Below are positions 26,286 through 34,661 of a stretch of DNA of 64,000 bases, piece by piece (positions within the stretch are counted from its first letter, which is position 1; each line of letters starts with the position of its first letter). Source of the stretch: Haloferax elongans ATCC BAA-1513 (GTDB taxonomy: Archaea; Halobacteriota; Halobacteria; Halobacteriales; Haloferacaceae); the NCBI RefSeq assembly GCF_000336755.1, contig NZ_AOLK01000022.1:132747-196746 (forward strand), written 5' to 3'. The notes below the pieces were generated by a model, which was not told the DNA's origin, did no database searches, and saw nothing but the letters and a program-made list of their open reading frames with translations. The position numbers and the translations under genes were made by a program.

Positions 26286-27563
26286 ATGAGTGACGGCGAC
26301 CCAATCACCATCGCAGACGCTCGTGAGATGGACGTGGCAGACCCGCTTTCGGACCTACGCGACCGCTTCTACATCCCCGATGGCGACCTCTACATGGACG
26401 GGAACTCGCTCGGCTTGCTCTCGAAGGACGCCGAAGCAACCCTCGAACACGTCGTCGACGAGTGGCGCGAACTCGCCATCCGCGGGTGGACCGACGCCGA
26501 CCCCGACTGGCACAGCTACGGCGAGCGACTCGGCGCGCGTCTCGCCCCGCTCGTCGGCGCGAACCCAGAGGAAGTCGTCGTCGCGAACTCCACGACGGTC
26601 AACATCCACACGCTCGTCGGCACCTTCTACGACCCCGACCGCGGCGAGAAAATCGTCGTCGACGACCTCGACTTCCCGACCGACCACTACGCGATTCGGG
26701 CGCAACTCCGCCAGCACGGCCGCGACCCCGACGACGCCCTCCGAGTCGTCGAGAGCCGCGACGGCCGAACTATCGCCACCGAAGACGTGCTCGACGCCAT
26801 CGACGACGACGTGGGGATGGTGTTTCTCCCCTCGGTCCTCTACCGGAGTGGCCAACTGTTCGACATCGAGGCTATCACCGAGGCGGCCCACGACGCAGGC
26901 GCGCTGGCCGGATTCGACCTCGCGCACTCGGTTGGCGCGGTCCCCCACGACCTCTCGGACATCGGCGTCGATTTCGCCGTCTGGTGTAACTACAAGTACC
27001 TCAACGCCGGTCCCGGTGCGATTGCGGGTCTCTACGTCAACGAGCGGCATTTCGGCGTGACGCCCGCGCTCGCCGGCTGGTGGGGCAACGACAAGGAGAC
27101 GCAGTTCGACATGGCGCTGACCTACGACCCCGAACACTCCGCCGCCGCGTTCCAAACCGGGACGATTCCGATTCTCTCGACTGCGCCCCTCGACGGCGCA
27201 CTGGATATCGTCGAAGACGCCGGTGGCGTGGCCGCGCTCCGCGAGAAGTCCCTCGCGCTCACCGACTTCCTCATCGACCTCGTCGGCGAGAAACTGCCCG
27301 ACTGCGAGGTCGGCACCCCGCGCGACCCGGCGGCCCGCGGCGGCCACGTTGCGGTCGAACACCCCGAAGCGTACCGCATCAGCCTCGCGCTCAAGGAGCG
27401 CGGTGTCGTCGTGGACTTCCGCCAACCGAACGTCATTCGCATCGCGCCGATTCCGTCCTACGTCGGCTTCGAGGACGTGTTTCAGGCGGTCGAGCACTTG
27501 CGTGAGGTGCTTGATGAAGGAGAGTACGAGGAGTTTGCAAAGCAAAGCGGCGGGGTGACGTAA
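26286..27563 (+). CDS. kynU: Kynureninase
   Basis: 425 aa from ATG 26286. The frame is open upstream through the previous gene, but MSDGDPITIADAREMD starts a typical kynureninase. Signatures: YMDGNSLGLLSKDAEATL (about 38-55), the phosphate-binding NSTTVNIHTLVGTFYD (about 101-116), GFDLAHSVGAVPHDL (about 212-226) and the PLP lysine in WCNYKYLNAGPGAIAG (about 236-251). It cleaves kynurenine to anthranilate and alanine in tryptophan degradation. No other kyn gene lies in the window, so the pathway partner is elsewhere. Confidence 0.92.
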   Translation: MSDGDPITIADAREMDVADPLSDLRDRFYIPDGDLYMDGNSLGLLSKDAEATLEHVVDEWRELAIRGWTDADPDWHSYGERLGARLAPLVGANPEEVVVANSTTVNIHTLVGTFYDPDRGEKIVVDDLDFPTDHYAIRAQLRQHGRDPDDALRVVESRDGRTIATEDVLDAIDDDVGMVFLPSVLYRSGQLFDIEAITEAAHDAGALAGFDLAHSVGAVPHDLSDIGVDFAVWCNYKYLNAGPGAIAGLYVNERHFGVTPALAGWWGNDKETQFDMALTYDPEHSAAAFQTGTIPILSTAPLDGALDIVEDAGGVAALREKSLALTDFLIDLVGEKLPDCEVGTPRDPAARGGHVAVEHPEAYRISLALKERGVVVDFRQPNVIRIAPIPSYVGFEDVFQAVEHLREVLDEGEYEEFAKQSGGVT

Positions 27564-27607
27564 TTCGATGCAGTCAGAAATATAACAAGTTAGCAGAACA
27601 CGTTCGT

Positions 27608-27793
27608 ATGGACCCCGAGACGCAACTCCTGTCGATACAGCGGTGGCTCATGTTCATCTCGCTCCTTCTCATCGTTCAGACCTACTACATGACCTTGAGT
27701 AACTATTCAATTTTCTCCGGTGTTTTATTACCTCTTCTCGGCATGCTCGGTTTCTTCGTCGTCGTCTGGTTCGGGCTGACGTTCGTCCAGTAG
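27608..27793 (+). CDS. Small two-span membrane protein
   Basis: 61 aa with two membrane segments (MFISLLLIVQTYYMTL; VLLPLLGMLGFFVVVWFGL). AATATAACA at 27579-27587 is an excellent TATA box about 26 bases before the ATG, which argues for a transcribed gene. No family is recognised. Convergent with the SDR gene. Confidence 0.6.
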   Translation: MDPETQLLSIQRWLMFISLLLIVQTYYMTLSNYSIFSGVLLPLLGMLGFFVVVWFGLTFVQ

Positions 27794-27844
27794 CTATCGT
27801 CGAGAGAAGAGGAGAGCAGCGTTCCGAGTCTTGGACTCGCCCGT

Positions 27845-28543
27845 TTACCAGTCGATAACTTCCTTATCCCGCCAGAATTTCCCCGACGGGCTGCCCGCTT
27901 CGAATCTCGCAAGCCACGTCGGTGTCTCGGCACCCTTCTCTACGGGGCGGTCGGCTTCCTCGCCGCCCATGTCGGTTCGGACCCACCCGGGACAGACCGA
28001 GTTGGCGATGAGTCCATCCTCACCGTACTGGCCGTCGAGGTAGACGGTGAGGCCGTTGAGGCCGGTTTTCGAAATTCGGTACGAGGGGAAGCCACCGGAT
28101 TGGCCTTCTTCGAGCGCGCCGAGTCCGGACGAGACGTTGACGACGCGACCCGCGTCGCTCTGAAGGAGGAGCGGAACGGCGTGCTTGCACATGAGTACCG
28201 GCCCGCGAAGGTTGACACCGAGGGTGCGGTCGATTTTGTCAGTCGGTTCGGCGACGATGTCTTCCTCATCCCCGCCGATACCGGCGTTGTTGACGAGGAT
28301 GTCGAGTTTCCCCTGGTCGGCGAAGATGCCATCGACGACGTCCTTGATGTCGCCTTCTTGGGTCACATCGAGGAGGACGCGCTCTGTCCCCTCGGGCGTC
28401 TCGTTCGTGACGCTTCGGGACCCGGCGTAGACCGTCGCACCGAGGTCGCGGAGGTTTTCGGCGATTTGGCGGCCGAGCCCCCGATTCGCGCCCGTGACGA
28501 GGGCGACCTGTCCGTCGAGGTCGTCGTAGATGTCGGGTTCCAT
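27845..28543 (-). CDS. Short-chain dehydrogenase/reductase (SDR)
   Basis: 232 aa. Classical SDR signatures: TGANRGLGRQIA (about 17-28), NNAGIG (about 86-91), NVSSGLG (about 139-145) and the active-site Tyr-Lys in SYRISKTG (about 155-162), with PGWVRTDMGG near 185. It uses NAD(P)H to reduce or oxidise an alcohol/ketone. Substrate unknown. It is the last gene in a minus-strand run lrp-idi-JAMM-SDR. Confidence 0.88.
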   Translation of the reverse strand: MEPDIYDDLDGQVALVTGANRGLGRQIAENLRDLGATVYAGSRSVTNETPEGTERVLLDVTQEGDIKDVVDGIFADQGKLDILVNNAGIGGDEEDIVAEPTDKIDRTLGVNLRGPVLMCKHAVPLLLQSDAGRVVNVSSGLGALEEGQSGGFPSYRISKTGLNGLTVYLDGQYGEDGLIANSVCPGWVRTDMGGEEADRPVEKGAETPTWLARFEAGSPSGKFWRDKEVIDW

Positions 28544-28606
28544 GCGAGTCCGTGAGCACTCACCCGGGTTATTCTCACCGAAAACGACCGAACGGGAAAG
28601 CCGGAG

Positions 28607-29026
28607 TCAGTCGATGTCGATATCGAGTTCGCGGAACTCGTCGCCGGTCCACTCGTGAGCGGTGAGTCGCCCGTCAGGAGTACAGATGAGATAGACGTAC
28701 CCCGGCCACGACGCCTGCTCGCGGTCGGCGGCGCTTGGGACTGGCTCTGATTCTGGGTGAGAGTGATAGAATCCGACGACTTCGTGACCCGCAGCCTCGG
28801 CCTCGTCGAAGGCGGCGACCGTCTCCGAGGGGTCGAGTTCGTAGGCGACGCGTGGCTCGTCGGCCACGTTCGAAATGGGGAGTGAGGCGGAGATGGTAGT
28901 GGTGGTTCGGTCGCCGACGAGGACGCCACAGACTTCTGCTGGAGGGTCGCTGGCGGCCCCGTCGCGTGCGTGCGAACGAATCTCGTCGCGGGCGGATGCG
29001 GCGAGCGAGAGCTTACTCGAAGTCAC
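28607..29026 (-). CDS. JAMM/MPN+ metalloprotease, desampylase-type
   Basis: 139 aa from GTG 29026; the open frame extends upstream into idi, but the N-terminus before this GTG is Ser/Thr-rich shadow sequence. The JAMM motif is complete: Glu in AEVCGVLVG (about 25-33) and HSH-x7-S-x2-D in YHSHPESEPVPSAAD (about 80-94). This matches the Haloferax desampylase HvJAMM1, which removes the ubiquitin-like SAMP proteins from their targets. It overlaps the 3' end of idi by 14 bases, so the two are translationally linked. Confidence 0.87.
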   Translation of the reverse strand: MTSSKLSLAASARDEIRSHARDGAASDPPAEVCGVLVGDRTTTTISASLPISNVADEPRVAYELDPSETVAAFDEAEAAGHEVVGFYHSHPESEPVPSAADREQASWPGYVYLICTPDGRLTAHEWTGDEFRELDIDID

Positions 29027-29582
29027 GGCGCATCGCGATTTCGAACCACGGGCAGAGACGCAGTTGACGGTACCACTTGGGGTGGTCGTTGAGGTGCTCG
29101 TAGTCCACCCAGAGCATGCCGGCAATCTCGTCTTCGTCGGGGTCGAGCGAGGTGTCTTCGAGGGTGACCTTGAGCACGGCGCAGACTTCCCATTCGAGAC
29201 CGGAGTTGCCGTAGTAGCGCTTGTACTCGAACTTGTCCGTCACGCGCAGGTCGGAGTACTGGTCGGGCGTGATACCGAGTTCCTCTTCGAGGCGCTCTTC
29301 GGTCGCTTCCTCCTGCGTCTGTCCCTCGACGGGGTGGGAGGCGACGGTGCCGTCCCAGTGGGTGTCCCAGAGACGCTTGTTCGGCGCACGCTGGGCGAGA
29401 AGGAGTTGCCCCTCTTCGTTGAACACGAGACACGTGAAGGCCCGGTGGCGGATGCCATCGCCCGTGTGGGCGTCGAGGCGGTTGACCGTTCCCTCGGCGT
29501 TGTCGTCGGAGTCGACGGCGATGACGTCCTGTTCGGCGTTCTTGTGGATTTCAGTCGCTTGAGAGGCCTGTGTGTCGCTCAT
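29013..29582 (-). CDS. idi: Isopentenyl-diphosphate delta-isomerase, type I (Nudix)
   Basis: 189 aa from ATG 29582; a TTG nine codons upstream is the alternative. IDI type I signatures: RHRAFTCLVFNEEGQLLLAQ (about 45-64), the catalytic-Cys position here read as DTHWDGTVASHPVEGQT (about 73-89), and the Nudix-type EEATEERLEEELGI (about 91-104); EWEVCAVLKV and PWFEIAMRRDF follow. It interconverts IPP and DMAPP for archaeal isoprenoid lipids. The canonical TNTCCSHP segment appears as GTVASHP, so the usual active-site Cys is a Val or Ala here. It precedes the JAMM gene with overlap. Confidence 0.9.
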   Translation of the reverse strand: MSDTQASQATEIHKNAEQDVIAVDSDDNAEGTVNRLDAHTGDGIRHRAFTCLVFNEEGQLLLAQRAPNKRLWDTHWDGTVASHPVEGQTQEEATEERLEEELGITPDQYSDLRVTDKFEYKRYYGNSGLEWEVCAVLKVTLEDTSLDPDEDEIAGMLWVDYEHLNDHPKWYRQLRLCPWFEIAMRRDFE

Positions 29583-29673
29583 GTCACGTTCGTCGAAGTC
29601 GGGGGACAACTAAGCTTCGATGCGACGCGGTGAGGTCGGCGCGTGGAGTGCGGTCCTCAGCCTAACCGTTTCC

Positions 29674-30087
29674 TCAGCCCAACCGTTCGTCGAGAATGAG
29701 GCGCGTCTTCGTACTCTTCACGTCGTCGTGCTCGCGCGCTCGCGTGATGAGTTCGTTCACGGCGCGGGTGTCGGCGGCGTCGACGACGAGGACGATATCC
29801 TCCTCACCGGAGACCTGCCAGACGAAGTCGACGTCCTTCCAGTCGGCCATGCGCTCGGAGACGCTGTGAGTGTCGACGTCAACCGCGACGGTCACCTCTA
29901 TCATCGCCTTCAGGTTTCCCGTCCGGGTCGAGATCGTGAATCGCTCGATGACGCCTTCTTCGACGAGTCGCTCGACACGGTTTCGGACCGTCCCTTCGGA
30001 CGTTCCGACTTCGGCCGCAATCTCCGTGTTCGGGGTTCGTGCGTCCCGCCGGAGGATGTCGAGGATTCGCCTATCCAACTCGTCCAT
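29674..30087 (-). CDS. Lrp/AsnC-family transcriptional regulator
   Basis: 137 aa from ATG 30087; an in-frame GTG at 30102 would add five residues. The N-terminal HTH (LDRRILDILRRDARTPNTEI, then AAEVGTSEGTVRNRVERL, about residues 4-45) is followed by the RAM ligand-binding domain (about 65-135, VSGEEDIVLVVDAADTRAV). Lrp proteins bind palindromic sites and amino acids or similar effectors. A perfect palindrome centred at 30126, 39 bases upstream of its start and upstream of carA, is the obvious candidate operator. It is divergent from carA. Confidence 0.9.
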   Translation of the reverse strand: MDELDRRILDILRRDARTPNTEIAAEVGTSEGTVRNRVERLVEEGVIERFTISTRTGNLKAMIEVTVAVDVDTHSVSERMADWKDVDFVWQVSGEEDIVLVVDAADTRAVNELITRAREHDDVKSTKTRLILDERLG

Positions 30088-30118
30088 ATCTTTCCTGGCC
30101 ACCCCAGCGACTTACCGA

Positions 30119-30133
30119 TTACGAATTTCGTAA
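30119..30133. promoter_or_regulatory. Perfect 15-bp palindrome in the lrp-carA spacer, candidate Lrp operator
   Basis: TTACGAA-T-TTCGTAA, with 7-bp arms. It lies about 20-30 bases upstream of the carA TATA-like CACTTATG (30148-30155) and just upstream of the lrp promoter on the other strand. A shared autoregulatory and carA control site is the natural reading. Confidence 0.65.
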
Positions 30134-30184
30134 CTCGGCTTCGAAAGCAACACTTATGCACCCGTGTTCCGTTCGTTTCTCGTA

Positions 30185-31267
30185 ATGTCGGACGCCTATC
30201 TGGCCCTGGAAGACGGCCGCGTGGTCGAAGCGCGTGGTCGCGTTCCGGGACGTACACGTGGTGAACTGGTGTTCACGACTGCATACACCGGGTACGAAGA
30301 GAGCTTGACTGACCCATCCTACGAAGAACAGGTTCTCACCTTCTCGTACCCTCTCATCGGGAACTACGGCGTCCGAGCGGAGCGATTCGAATCCGACCGG
30401 GTTCACCCGCGCGCCGCTGTCGCCCGTGAGTTCACCGAAGAAGTCGTCGAGTGGCTCGCCGAGGAAGACGTCCCGGCGGTCGACCACCTCGACACGCGCG
30501 ACCTCGTCACGTCGATTCGCGAGGAGGGCGCGATGAAAGTCGGTATCGCGGTCGGCGACGACGCGACGCCCGAAGCCGCAAAAGAGGAACTGGCCAAGTG
30601 CAAGGGTATGAGCGACCACACCGAAATCGGCGCACAGGTCACGACGCCCGAGCCAGTGACCTACGAGGGCGACGGCGACACCACCGTCACGCTCGTCGAC
30701 TGCGGTGCCAAGCAGTCTATCGTTGACTCGCTCGTCCAGCGCGGCGCGACGGTCCACGTCCTTCCGTACGACGCGTCGCCCGAAGACGTCGACGCGCTCG
30801 ACACCGACATCCTGTTCATCTCCAACGGCCCCGGCGACCCCGAAAACTACGAGCCGACCCACGAACTCGTCGATTACTTCGCAGGCGACGTTCCGATGGC
30901 GGGCATCTGTCTCGGCCAACAGATTATCGCCAGCGCGCTCGGCGGCACCACCGAGAAGATGGCGTTCGGACACCGCGGCGTGAACCAGCCCGTCCGCGAC
31001 ATCGAGACGGGTCGCGTCGTCATGACCACCCAGAACCACGGCTACACCGTTGCTGACCCAGGTGAACACCTCGACGTCACCCAAATCAACGTCAACGACG
31101 ACACTGCAGAGGGCCTCGCGAGCGAGGAACTGGACGTCATCACGCGCCAGTACCACCCCGAAGCCCACCCCGGCCCGAACGACACGCTCGACTTCTTCGA
31201 CGACGTCCTCGCGATGACGGAGTCAGAGGGAAACGGGCGTAAGCGGCGCGTCGTCGCCTCGGACTGA
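30185..31267 (+). CDS. carA: Carbamoyl-phosphate synthase small (glutaminase) subunit
   Basis: 360 aa from ATG 30185. The N-terminal CPS-specific domain begins MSDAYLALEDGRVVEARG and has TAYTGYEESLTDPSY (about 32-46). The class I glutaminase domain has the nucleophile Cys in MAGICLGQQII (about 238-248) and the His-Glu pair in YHPEAHPGPND (about 323-333). It supplies ammonia to the large subunit, which is not in this window, for arginine and pyrimidine synthesis. CACTTATG near 30148-30155 is the TATA-like box, leaving a short 5' UTR of a few bases. A T-rich run follows the stop. Confidence 0.93.
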   Translation: MSDAYLALEDGRVVEARGRVPGRTRGELVFTTAYTGYEESLTDPSYEEQVLTFSYPLIGNYGVRAERFESDRVHPRAAVAREFTEEVVEWLAEEDVPAVDHLDTRDLVTSIREEGAMKVGIAVGDDATPEAAKEELAKCKGMSDHTEIGAQVTTPEPVTYEGDGDTTVTLVDCGAKQSIVDSLVQRGATVHVLPYDASPEDVDALDTDILFISNGPGDPENYEPTHELVDYFAGDVPMAGICLGQQIIASALGGTTEKMAFGHRGVNQPVRDIETGRVVMTTQNHGYTVADPGEHLDVTQINVNDDTAEGLASEELDVITRQYHPEAHPGPNDTLDFFDDVLAMTESEGNGRKRRVVASD

Positions 31268-31277
31268 CCGAACGGAC

Positions 31278-31290
31278 GTTTTCTTTTTTC
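31278..31290 (+). terminator. T-rich terminator after carA
   Basis: GTTTTCTTTTTTC starts 11 bases after the carA stop; intrinsic archaeal termination at T-runs is usual. No strong hairpin is seen. Confidence 0.5.
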
Positions 31291-31418
31291 GACGTAGATA
31301 GCTCTGTGTAGCTCCCGCTTTCTCGACACTGGTCGCTGTGCATCCCTTCCGATTGTCCTCGAACGACAGACAGTCACCCCACAGAAAGGCCAAAGATGCT
31401 TGGGAGTCATTATTAGCC

Positions 31419-32441
31419 ATGGAGGAGGTGTCGTTTCTCGAACTGGCGTTCGACGAACTACCGACAGAAGTCGCGATACTCGATAGCCACGGCGACATCG
31501 TCTACACGAATCGAGCCTGGCGAACGTTCGCCAGCGCGAACGACTACGTCGGATCGCCGGACTCGCTTGGCGTCAACTATCTAGACACGTGCGACGCTGC
31601 CCGTGACGACGAGGCAGTCGCGGGCGTCGTCGCCGACGGGATTCGGGACCTCCTGCAGGGAACACAGGACCTCTTTACGGTCGAGTACCCGTGTCACTCG
31701 CCGTCTGAGTTTCGGTGGTTCACGATGCAGGCGGTGCCGTTCGACACACCCAGACACGGCCGGTTCGCCCTCATCGTCCACCAGAACATCACCGAGCGTC
31801 GCCTCATGGAGTTGCAGATAAGCGGGAAGAATCGTCAACTCGCGATGCTCGTCGGGTTCCTCTCGGCGGAGCTTCGTGAACCGCTCTCGTCGGCGATGGA
31901 GACTGCTAGTCGGCTGGTCGCCACCGATGGTGCAGACGCCGCGGTGCTCGCCGAGGCCCTCAAGCGTATGGACAGCGTCGTCGAGCAGAGCGTCGCGCTG
32001 TCGAGCCATACCGCACGAGTCGACACGCAACCGGTCGACTTCCGGTCGGCAATCGAAGTCGCGTGGGAGGATATCGACCCCGCCGGTGCGTCGCTTCGAA
32101 TCGTCGGACGCGGGTATCTCATGGCCGACGCTCACCTCTTTGGGTTGTTCTGTAAGTTGCTTCTAAACCACAGCAGCCATCGGGGCGCGACCGCCGCGTC
32201 CCTCTCGCGAATCATCGTCGGCACGACCAGCGACGGGTTCTTCATCGACGACGACGGCCCGCAAATGTCGGCCAAAGAGCGCGCTCAATTCTCCGACGAC
32301 GAACTTCTCGGTGCCGACTACGAGATGGTCGACACTGCAATCGTCTCCCGCATTGCCGACCTCCACGGGTGGGGGCTCGAAGTCACTGACTCCGAACTCG
32401 GCGGTTCGAGATACGAAATCGACGGGGTGACGTGGACCTGA
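31419..32441 (+). CDS. PAS-domain protein with degenerate histidine-kinase module
   Basis: 340 aa from ATG 31419; a GTG at 31338 would add 27 residues. A PAS domain (about 5-125, LPTEVAILDSHGDIVYTNRAW) ends in QNITERRLMELQI. The following region corresponds to a HisKA domain, but the H-box reads FLSAELREPLSSAM, with Ala where the phosphoacceptor His should be. In the ATPase region the N-box reads LFCKLLLNHSSHRG and the G1 box reads FFIDDDGPQMS, with Gln for the second Gly. The layout is that of a haloarchaeal PAS histidine kinase, but it probably cannot autophosphorylate. A sensor or pseudokinase role is inferred. Convergent with the double-GNAT gene. Confidence 0.75.
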   Translation: MEEVSFLELAFDELPTEVAILDSHGDIVYTNRAWRTFASANDYVGSPDSLGVNYLDTCDAARDDEAVAGVVADGIRDLLQGTQDLFTVEYPCHSPSEFRWFTMQAVPFDTPRHGRFALIVHQNITERRLMELQISGKNRQLAMLVGFLSAELREPLSSAMETASRLVATDGADAAVLAEALKRMDSVVEQSVALSSHTARVDTQPVDFRSAIEVAWEDIDPAGASLRIVGRGYLMADAHLFGLFCKLLLNHSSHRGATAASLSRIIVGTTSDGFFIDDDGPQMSAKERAQFSDDELLGADYEMVDTAIVSRIADLHGWGLEVTDSELGGSRYEIDGVTWT

Positions 32442-32459
32442 GCGTGTCGACGGTGCGGC

Positions 32460-33377
32460 CTACGTGAGGTCCGCTTCCATCACGAACGTCGGCTCGTCTG
32501 CGAGGTCGCTTCGGGCGAGTGCAACGTCCGAGAGCCATTCGAGTGCTTCCGGGACGAGCACTCGCGTCCGGTCGGCACCGACCGCCGCGGCGTCGCGGCG
32601 AATCGCGTCCATGAGGGCACGGCAGGCGTCCGCGTCGGTCCACGCGGCGACTGCGTACTCCGCCCACGTCACTTCCGCCCCGTCTTCGGGTTCGCGAGTG
32701 TAGGTTCGAACTCGGTGGGTGAAACCCGCGACTCGCTCGTCGGCGACGACGAAGAGACGGTCGTCGGCCGCAGCATCGTGAAGTCGCTGGCGAGTCAACT
32801 CCGAGAGCGCCCACGACTCGTCGGGGTCGAGTGCGAGCCCGGAGAGTTCGGTTCGCATCTCGCTGCCGGTCCAGAGCGCCCACGCCGCGTCCGCATCGTC
32901 GCCGACGCGGTAGTCGAACTCGCTGCTTCCGGCGTCAGCGTCCGGTTCCGGCATCGCCCACCGGAACTCCACACCGGGTTCGAACCCGACGTGACGGGCG
33001 TTCGCGAGACTGGGCATGTTCCACGAGTGAATCATGTTCCGAGCGCGACGTGCGCCCTGCTCGCGCGCCCAGTCGAACAGCGCGTGGGTGAGCGTCGTCG
33101 CAATCCCCTGCTCGCGGTAGTCGGGGGCGACGCGCATCCCCTGTGCCCACGCCTCGTACTCCGAGAGCATGACCATCTGGGCGATGGCGGCGATATCGTC
33201 GGAGGGCGTCTCGTCGCCCATATCGACGAGGAGGGTCGCCTGTGTGGGGTCGTCAGGGGCAATCCAGTCGTGGTAGATGTCGGGGATATAGTCCGAGCCG
33301 TCGCGGTCGGCCCACGTGTCGCGGGTGAACGCTGCGACCGCGTCGTAATCCTCGGGTCGAGCGGGGCGTATCTCCAT
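32460..33377 (-). CDS. Double-GNAT N-acetyltransferase
   Basis: 305 aa in two GNAT repeats. The N-terminal repeat has the acetyl-CoA loop YREQGIATTLTHALFDWA (about 98-115) followed by NMPSLANARHVGFEPGVEF, of which LANARHVGF is the usual substrate-side helix. The C-terminal repeat is degenerate but has a VAAWTDADACRALMDAIRRD helix near 245-265. Substrate unknown. Starts 4 bases after the gatD stop, so the two are probably one transcript. Confidence 0.78.
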   Translation of the reverse strand: MEIRPARPEDYDAVAAFTRDTWADRDGSDYIPDIYHDWIAPDDPTQATLLVDMGDETPSDDIAAIAQMVMLSEYEAWAQGMRVAPDYREQGIATTLTHALFDWAREQGARRARNMIHSWNMPSLANARHVGFEPGVEFRWAMPEPDADAGSSEFDYRVGDDADAAWALWTGSEMRTELSGLALDPDESWALSELTRQRLHDAAADDRLFVVADERVAGFTHRVRTYTREPEDGAEVTWAEYAVAAWTDADACRALMDAIRRDAAAVGADRTRVLVPEALEWLSDVALARSDLADEPTFVMEADLT

Positions 33378-33381
33378 CAGG

Positions 33382-34629
33382 TCACTCCCACGGCACGGAG
33401 CGCTGTGTCAACTCCCCGGCGAGGTCTCGGCCCATCGCCTCTGCGGGGTCCGAGAGGTTCGCAAGCGCCCACATGAGCTTCACTTTCGCCGTTCCCGGCA
33501 GGGTGTCTCCGGCTTCGACGACGCCCGCATCGAGCAGGTCGCGGCCCGTGTCGTAAACCCGGTCGCAGACGCGCCCTTCGAGACACTGCGAAGTCATCGC
33601 GACGACAGTGCCGTCGTCGACGAGTTCCTCGATACGCGGGATGAAGTCGGTGTGGACGTGTCCGAGACCCGTCCCCTCGATGATGAGGCCGGACTTCTCG
33701 TCGAGGTAGTCCAGCGCGGCGATGTCCATCCCGGGCGTGAACTTCACGAGTTCGACCTCGTCGTCGAGGTCGGCGTGGAGTGCGAGGTCGGTCTCGCCTC
33801 GCGGCGTGTAGCCACGACGGAACGTGATTTCCTCGCTCTCGTAGTCGACCTCACCGAGTGGCTTCGCGCCGATGGTCTGGAAGGCGTCGCGGCGCGAGGT
33901 GTGGTTCTTGCGGACGCGCGTCCCCTCGTGGAGGGCACAGGCGTCGTCGGACTCGGAGGCGTGCATGCAAATCATGACCTCCGCTGCGTCGCCCTTCGCG
34001 GCCTCGACGGCGCAGACCGCGTTCATAACGTTGTCTGAAGATGGGCGGTCCGCCGAGCGCTGGCTTCCCGTGAACACGATGGGAACGGGCGTATCGAGCA
34101 TGAACGCCAGCGCCGACGCGGAGAACTGCATCGTGTCGGTCCCGTGCATGATGACGACGCCGTCGGCTCCGGCTTCGATTTCCTCGACGACGGCCTCCGC
34201 GAGGTCGAACCACACGTCGGTCGTCATGTTCTCAGACAGGATGTTGGCGACGACGCGGCCGCGGTAGTTCGCCCGCCCTGCGAGGTCCGGGACGGCCCGA
34301 AGCACGTCTTCGGCGTCGAACTGGGCGGTCACCGCACCCGTGCGGTAGTCGACGGTCGAGGCGATGGTCCCGCCGGTGGAAATAAGCGAGATGGTCGGCA
34401 GGTCCTCGTCGAACTCGATTTCGGAGGTCCCGTCGCTGTCGGTCTGTGCGTCTTCGATGTCGTACACGTCGGTTTCGAGTACGTCGACGTCTGCGTCCTC
34501 GCGCGCGATGCCGATGTTGTACCCGCCGTCGAGCTTGACGACGAGGTACTCCTCCGTCGAAGAGGGCATCAGGACGCCTTCGTTCGTGACGCCCGCGCGG
34601 GTGACGCGGACGAGGTCCCCTGCGTTCAT
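33382..34629 (-). CDS. gatD: Glutamyl-tRNA(Gln) amidotransferase subunit D
   Basis: 415 aa from ATG 34629; the long upstream frame runs into the hairpin element and is not coding. The N-terminal beta domain (about 1-80) begins MNAGDLVRVTRAGVTNEG. The asparaginase-like domain has STGGTIASTVDYRTGAV (about 93-109), HGTDTMQFSASALAFML (about 164-180) and FTGSQRSADRPSSDN (about 187-201). With GatE it converts Glu-tRNA(Gln) to Gln-tRNA(Gln) in archaea; GatE is not in the window. Followed by a double-GNAT gene. Confidence 0.93.
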   Translation of the reverse strand: MNAGDLVRVTRAGVTNEGVLMPSSTEEYLVVKLDGGYNIGIAREDADVDVLETDVYDIEDAQTDSDGTSEIEFDEDLPTISLISTGGTIASTVDYRTGAVTAQFDAEDVLRAVPDLAGRANYRGRVVANILSENMTTDVWFDLAEAVVEEIEAGADGVVIMHGTDTMQFSASALAFMLDTPVPIVFTGSQRSADRPSSDNVMNAVCAVEAAKGDAAEVMICMHASESDDACALHEGTRVRKNHTSRRDAFQTIGAKPLGEVDYESEEITFRRGYTPRGETDLALHADLDDEVELVKFTPGMDIAALDYLDEKSGLIIEGTGLGHVHTDFIPRIEELVDDGTVVAMTSQCLEGRVCDRVYDTGRDLLDAGVVEAGDTLPGTAKVKLMWALANLSDPAEAMGRDLAGELTQRSVPWE

Positions 34630-34661
34630 ATCGCGGGATACCGCGGGGTCAGACTTCAAAC

